This document shows, piece after piece, positions 49,206 through 50,249 of a DNA stretch of 50,249 bases. The DNA lies in NCBI GenBank assembly GCA_025359105.1, contig JANYHK010000101.1:1-50249 (forward strand), in the 5' to 3' direction. This DNA comes from Myxococcales bacterium (GTDB taxonomy: Bacteria; Myxococcota_A; Polyangia; Polyangiales; Polyangiaceae). The notes beneath the pieces are model-generated. The model worked only from the letters and a program-made list of their open reading frames with translations. It had not been told where the DNA came from and ran no database searches. Position 1 is the first letter of the stretch. Each line of letters starts with the position of its first letter. The translations under genes were made by a program, and so were the position numbers.

Positions 49206-50249
49206 ATGTCTTCGTTTCCGCTCAACCCTGCCCAAAAAGAGGCCGTAGAGCACCACGCGGGCCCGCTCCTCGTCCTCGCGGGCGCTGGCTCCGGCAAGAC
49301 CCGCGTCATCACGCAGCGCATCGCACGGCTCGTCGAGCGCGGCGTGCCCGCGCGCGCCATCGTCGCCCTGACCTTCACCAACAAGGCCGCCGGCGAGATG
49401 GCCGAGCGCATCGGCCATCAGATGAAGGCGCAAGGAGACGCGCAGGCCGCCAAGCAGCTCACGATTTGCACGTTCCACTCCTTCGGCCTCCAGGTCCTCA
49501 CACGCGACCGCGCGGCCGTCGGCGGCACCTTCACCATCTTCGACCAAGGCGACTGCCTCGCCGCGGTCAAAGAGATCATGAGCCGGATGGATGGCGGCGC
49601 GAAGAAGTTCGACGCGAGCGCGATCCTCGCTCGCATCTCGAACCTGAAGAACGCCTTCCTGAACGCCGAGGCGTTCCAGCCGCGCGAGAACGACGCGTAC
49701 GACGAGATCACCAAGCTCGTCTACCCGCGCTACGAGGCGGCGCTCCGCAACTTCCGCGCGTTCGACTTCGATGATCTCGTGTGCGGCGTCGCGCGCCTCT
49801 GGCAGGAGCGACCCGACATCCTCGCCAAGTGGCGCGAGCGGTTCCGTTTCTTGCTCGTCGACGAGTACCAGGACACGAACCGCTCGCAGCTCCAGCTCCT
49901 GCGCATGCTGGCCGAGCCGCACCACAACATCTGCGTCGTCGGCGACGACGACCAATCCATCTACGCGTGGCGCGGCGCCGACGTGCGAAATATCCTCGAT
50001 TTCGAGGCTCATTTCGGCGGCGCCCGGGTGGTGAAGCTCGAGGAGAACTACCGCTCGCGGAAGCCCATCCTCGACGTCACCAACGCCGTGCTCGCGAAGT
50101 CCACGGCCCGCCGCCACGGCAAGGTGCTGCGCGCGACGCGGATGGAGGGCGACCTCGTGCAGGTCGTCGTCGCCATCGATCCCGACGTCGAGGCGGCCTT
50201 CGTCGGCAACGAGATCCAGCGGCTGATGGAGCGCGAGAACGCACGGCCC
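49206..50249 (+). CDS. Rep/UvrD/PcrA-type superfamily 1 DNA helicase (3' truncated by window end)
   Basis: The first 348 codons of a 3'-5' DNA helicase, still open at the window edge. Motif I is LAGAGSGKTRVIT, Ia TFTNKAAGEM, Ic TFHSFG, II LLVDEYQDTN, III VVGDDDQSIYAWRGAD and IV LEENYRS. Wording around motifs I and II is closer to Rep than to UvrD, but the deciding C-terminal half is missing. Such enzymes act in replication restart or repair. The ATG 49206-49208 is preceded by the purine-rich GGAAAAGAG. The gene is divergent from the large lipoprotein with 89 bp between starts. Confidence 0.95.
   Translation, partial: MSSFPLNPAQKEAVEHHAGPLLVLAGAGSGKTRVITQRIARLVERGVPARAIVALTFTNKAAGEMAERIGHQMKAQGDAQAAKQLTICTFHSFGLQVLTRDRAAVGGTFTIFDQGDCLAAVKEIMSRMDGGAKKFDASAILARISNLKNAFLNAEAFQPRENDAYDEITKLVYPRYEAALRNFRAFDFDDLVCGVARLWQERPDILAKWRERFRFLLVDEYQDTNRSQLQLLRMLAEPHHNICVVGDDDQSIYAWRGADVRNILDFEAHFGGARVVKLEENYRSRKPILDVTNAVLAKSTARRHGKVLRATRMEGDLVQVVVAIDPDVEAAFVGNEIQRLMERENARP

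Noticed and set aside
49155-50117. 320-codon minus-strand frame opposite the helicase
   Set aside because: The plus-strand frame has every superfamily 1 helicase motif; the minus frame is its complement.
1-50249. tRNA, rRNA, insertion sequences, prophage or attachment sites
   Set aside because: I looked for characteristic sequences (tRNA-like cloverleaf ends, transposase or integrase motifs) and found none I could support.

Overview
The window is about 50 kb of very GC-rich, densely coding bacterial chromosome. Codons are strongly G/C-ending, many genes start with GTG, and there are many lipoproteins, FG-GAP and Stig1-like cysteine-rich secreted proteins, a STAND-type regulator and several sensory proteins. 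This points to a myxobacterium (Myxococcota, probably the Polyangiales side). That assignment is inference from gene style; no rRNA, tRNA, IS element, phage or CRISPR array was seen.

Layout. 170-11547 is a minus-strand run. In transcription order it holds a KOW-domain protein, a heterodimeric ABC exporter pair with a 4-bp overlap, a split-linker Hsp70, a PAS/GAF histidine kinase, alanine racemase and an MlaE-type permease. 11855-18851 is plus-strand: a 31-codon leader ORF, an RpoH-like sigma factor, rsmI, then membrane-anchored or lipoprotein genes (FG-GAP-like, retropepsin-PDZ, formylglycine-generating-enzyme-like). These are followed by an astacin/beta-propeller lipoprotein (18990-21275). 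21359-24970 (minus) holds a 73-aa protein/nucleotidyltransferase pair, a CxGxC-rich lipoprotein and a Spo0M-HEAT fusion divergent from a small class III cyclase. 25701-28773 (minus) is an overlapping ABC-F / thioredoxin-like lipoprotein / VOC set. 28873-33409 (minus) carries a 13-repeat Stig1-like protein, a lipoprotein and a lone type III secretion/flagellar ATPase, divergent from a STAND/winged-helix regulator. 36186-41063 (minus) holds dnaJ, a Rossmann/coiled-coil protein and a membrane protein. 41116-49116 (minus) is a compact sensory locus (YfiR-like, TonB receptor, Cys-rich lipoprotein, CheA-like transmembrane kinase, receiver) preceded by a large lipoprotein. A truncated Rep/UvrD helicase begins at 49206.

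Most notable. (1) Five hexanucleotide arrays (GGAGTC/GACTCC)n each begin within a few dozen bases after a stop codon; two genes are bracketed by arrays in inverted orientation. (2) The sigma-32-type gene has a 5' leader with a well-initiated 31-codon ORF and a 12-bp stem whose left arm starts 2 nt after that ORF's stop and whose right arm abuts the sigma-factor ribosome-binding site. (3) The Hsp70 has about 315 low-complexity residues between its ATPase and substrate-binding domains and lacks a lid. (4) The YfiR/TonB/CheA-like locus looks like an envelope-to-cytoplasm signalling system with an unusual kinase. Functional links are inferred from order and overlaps only.
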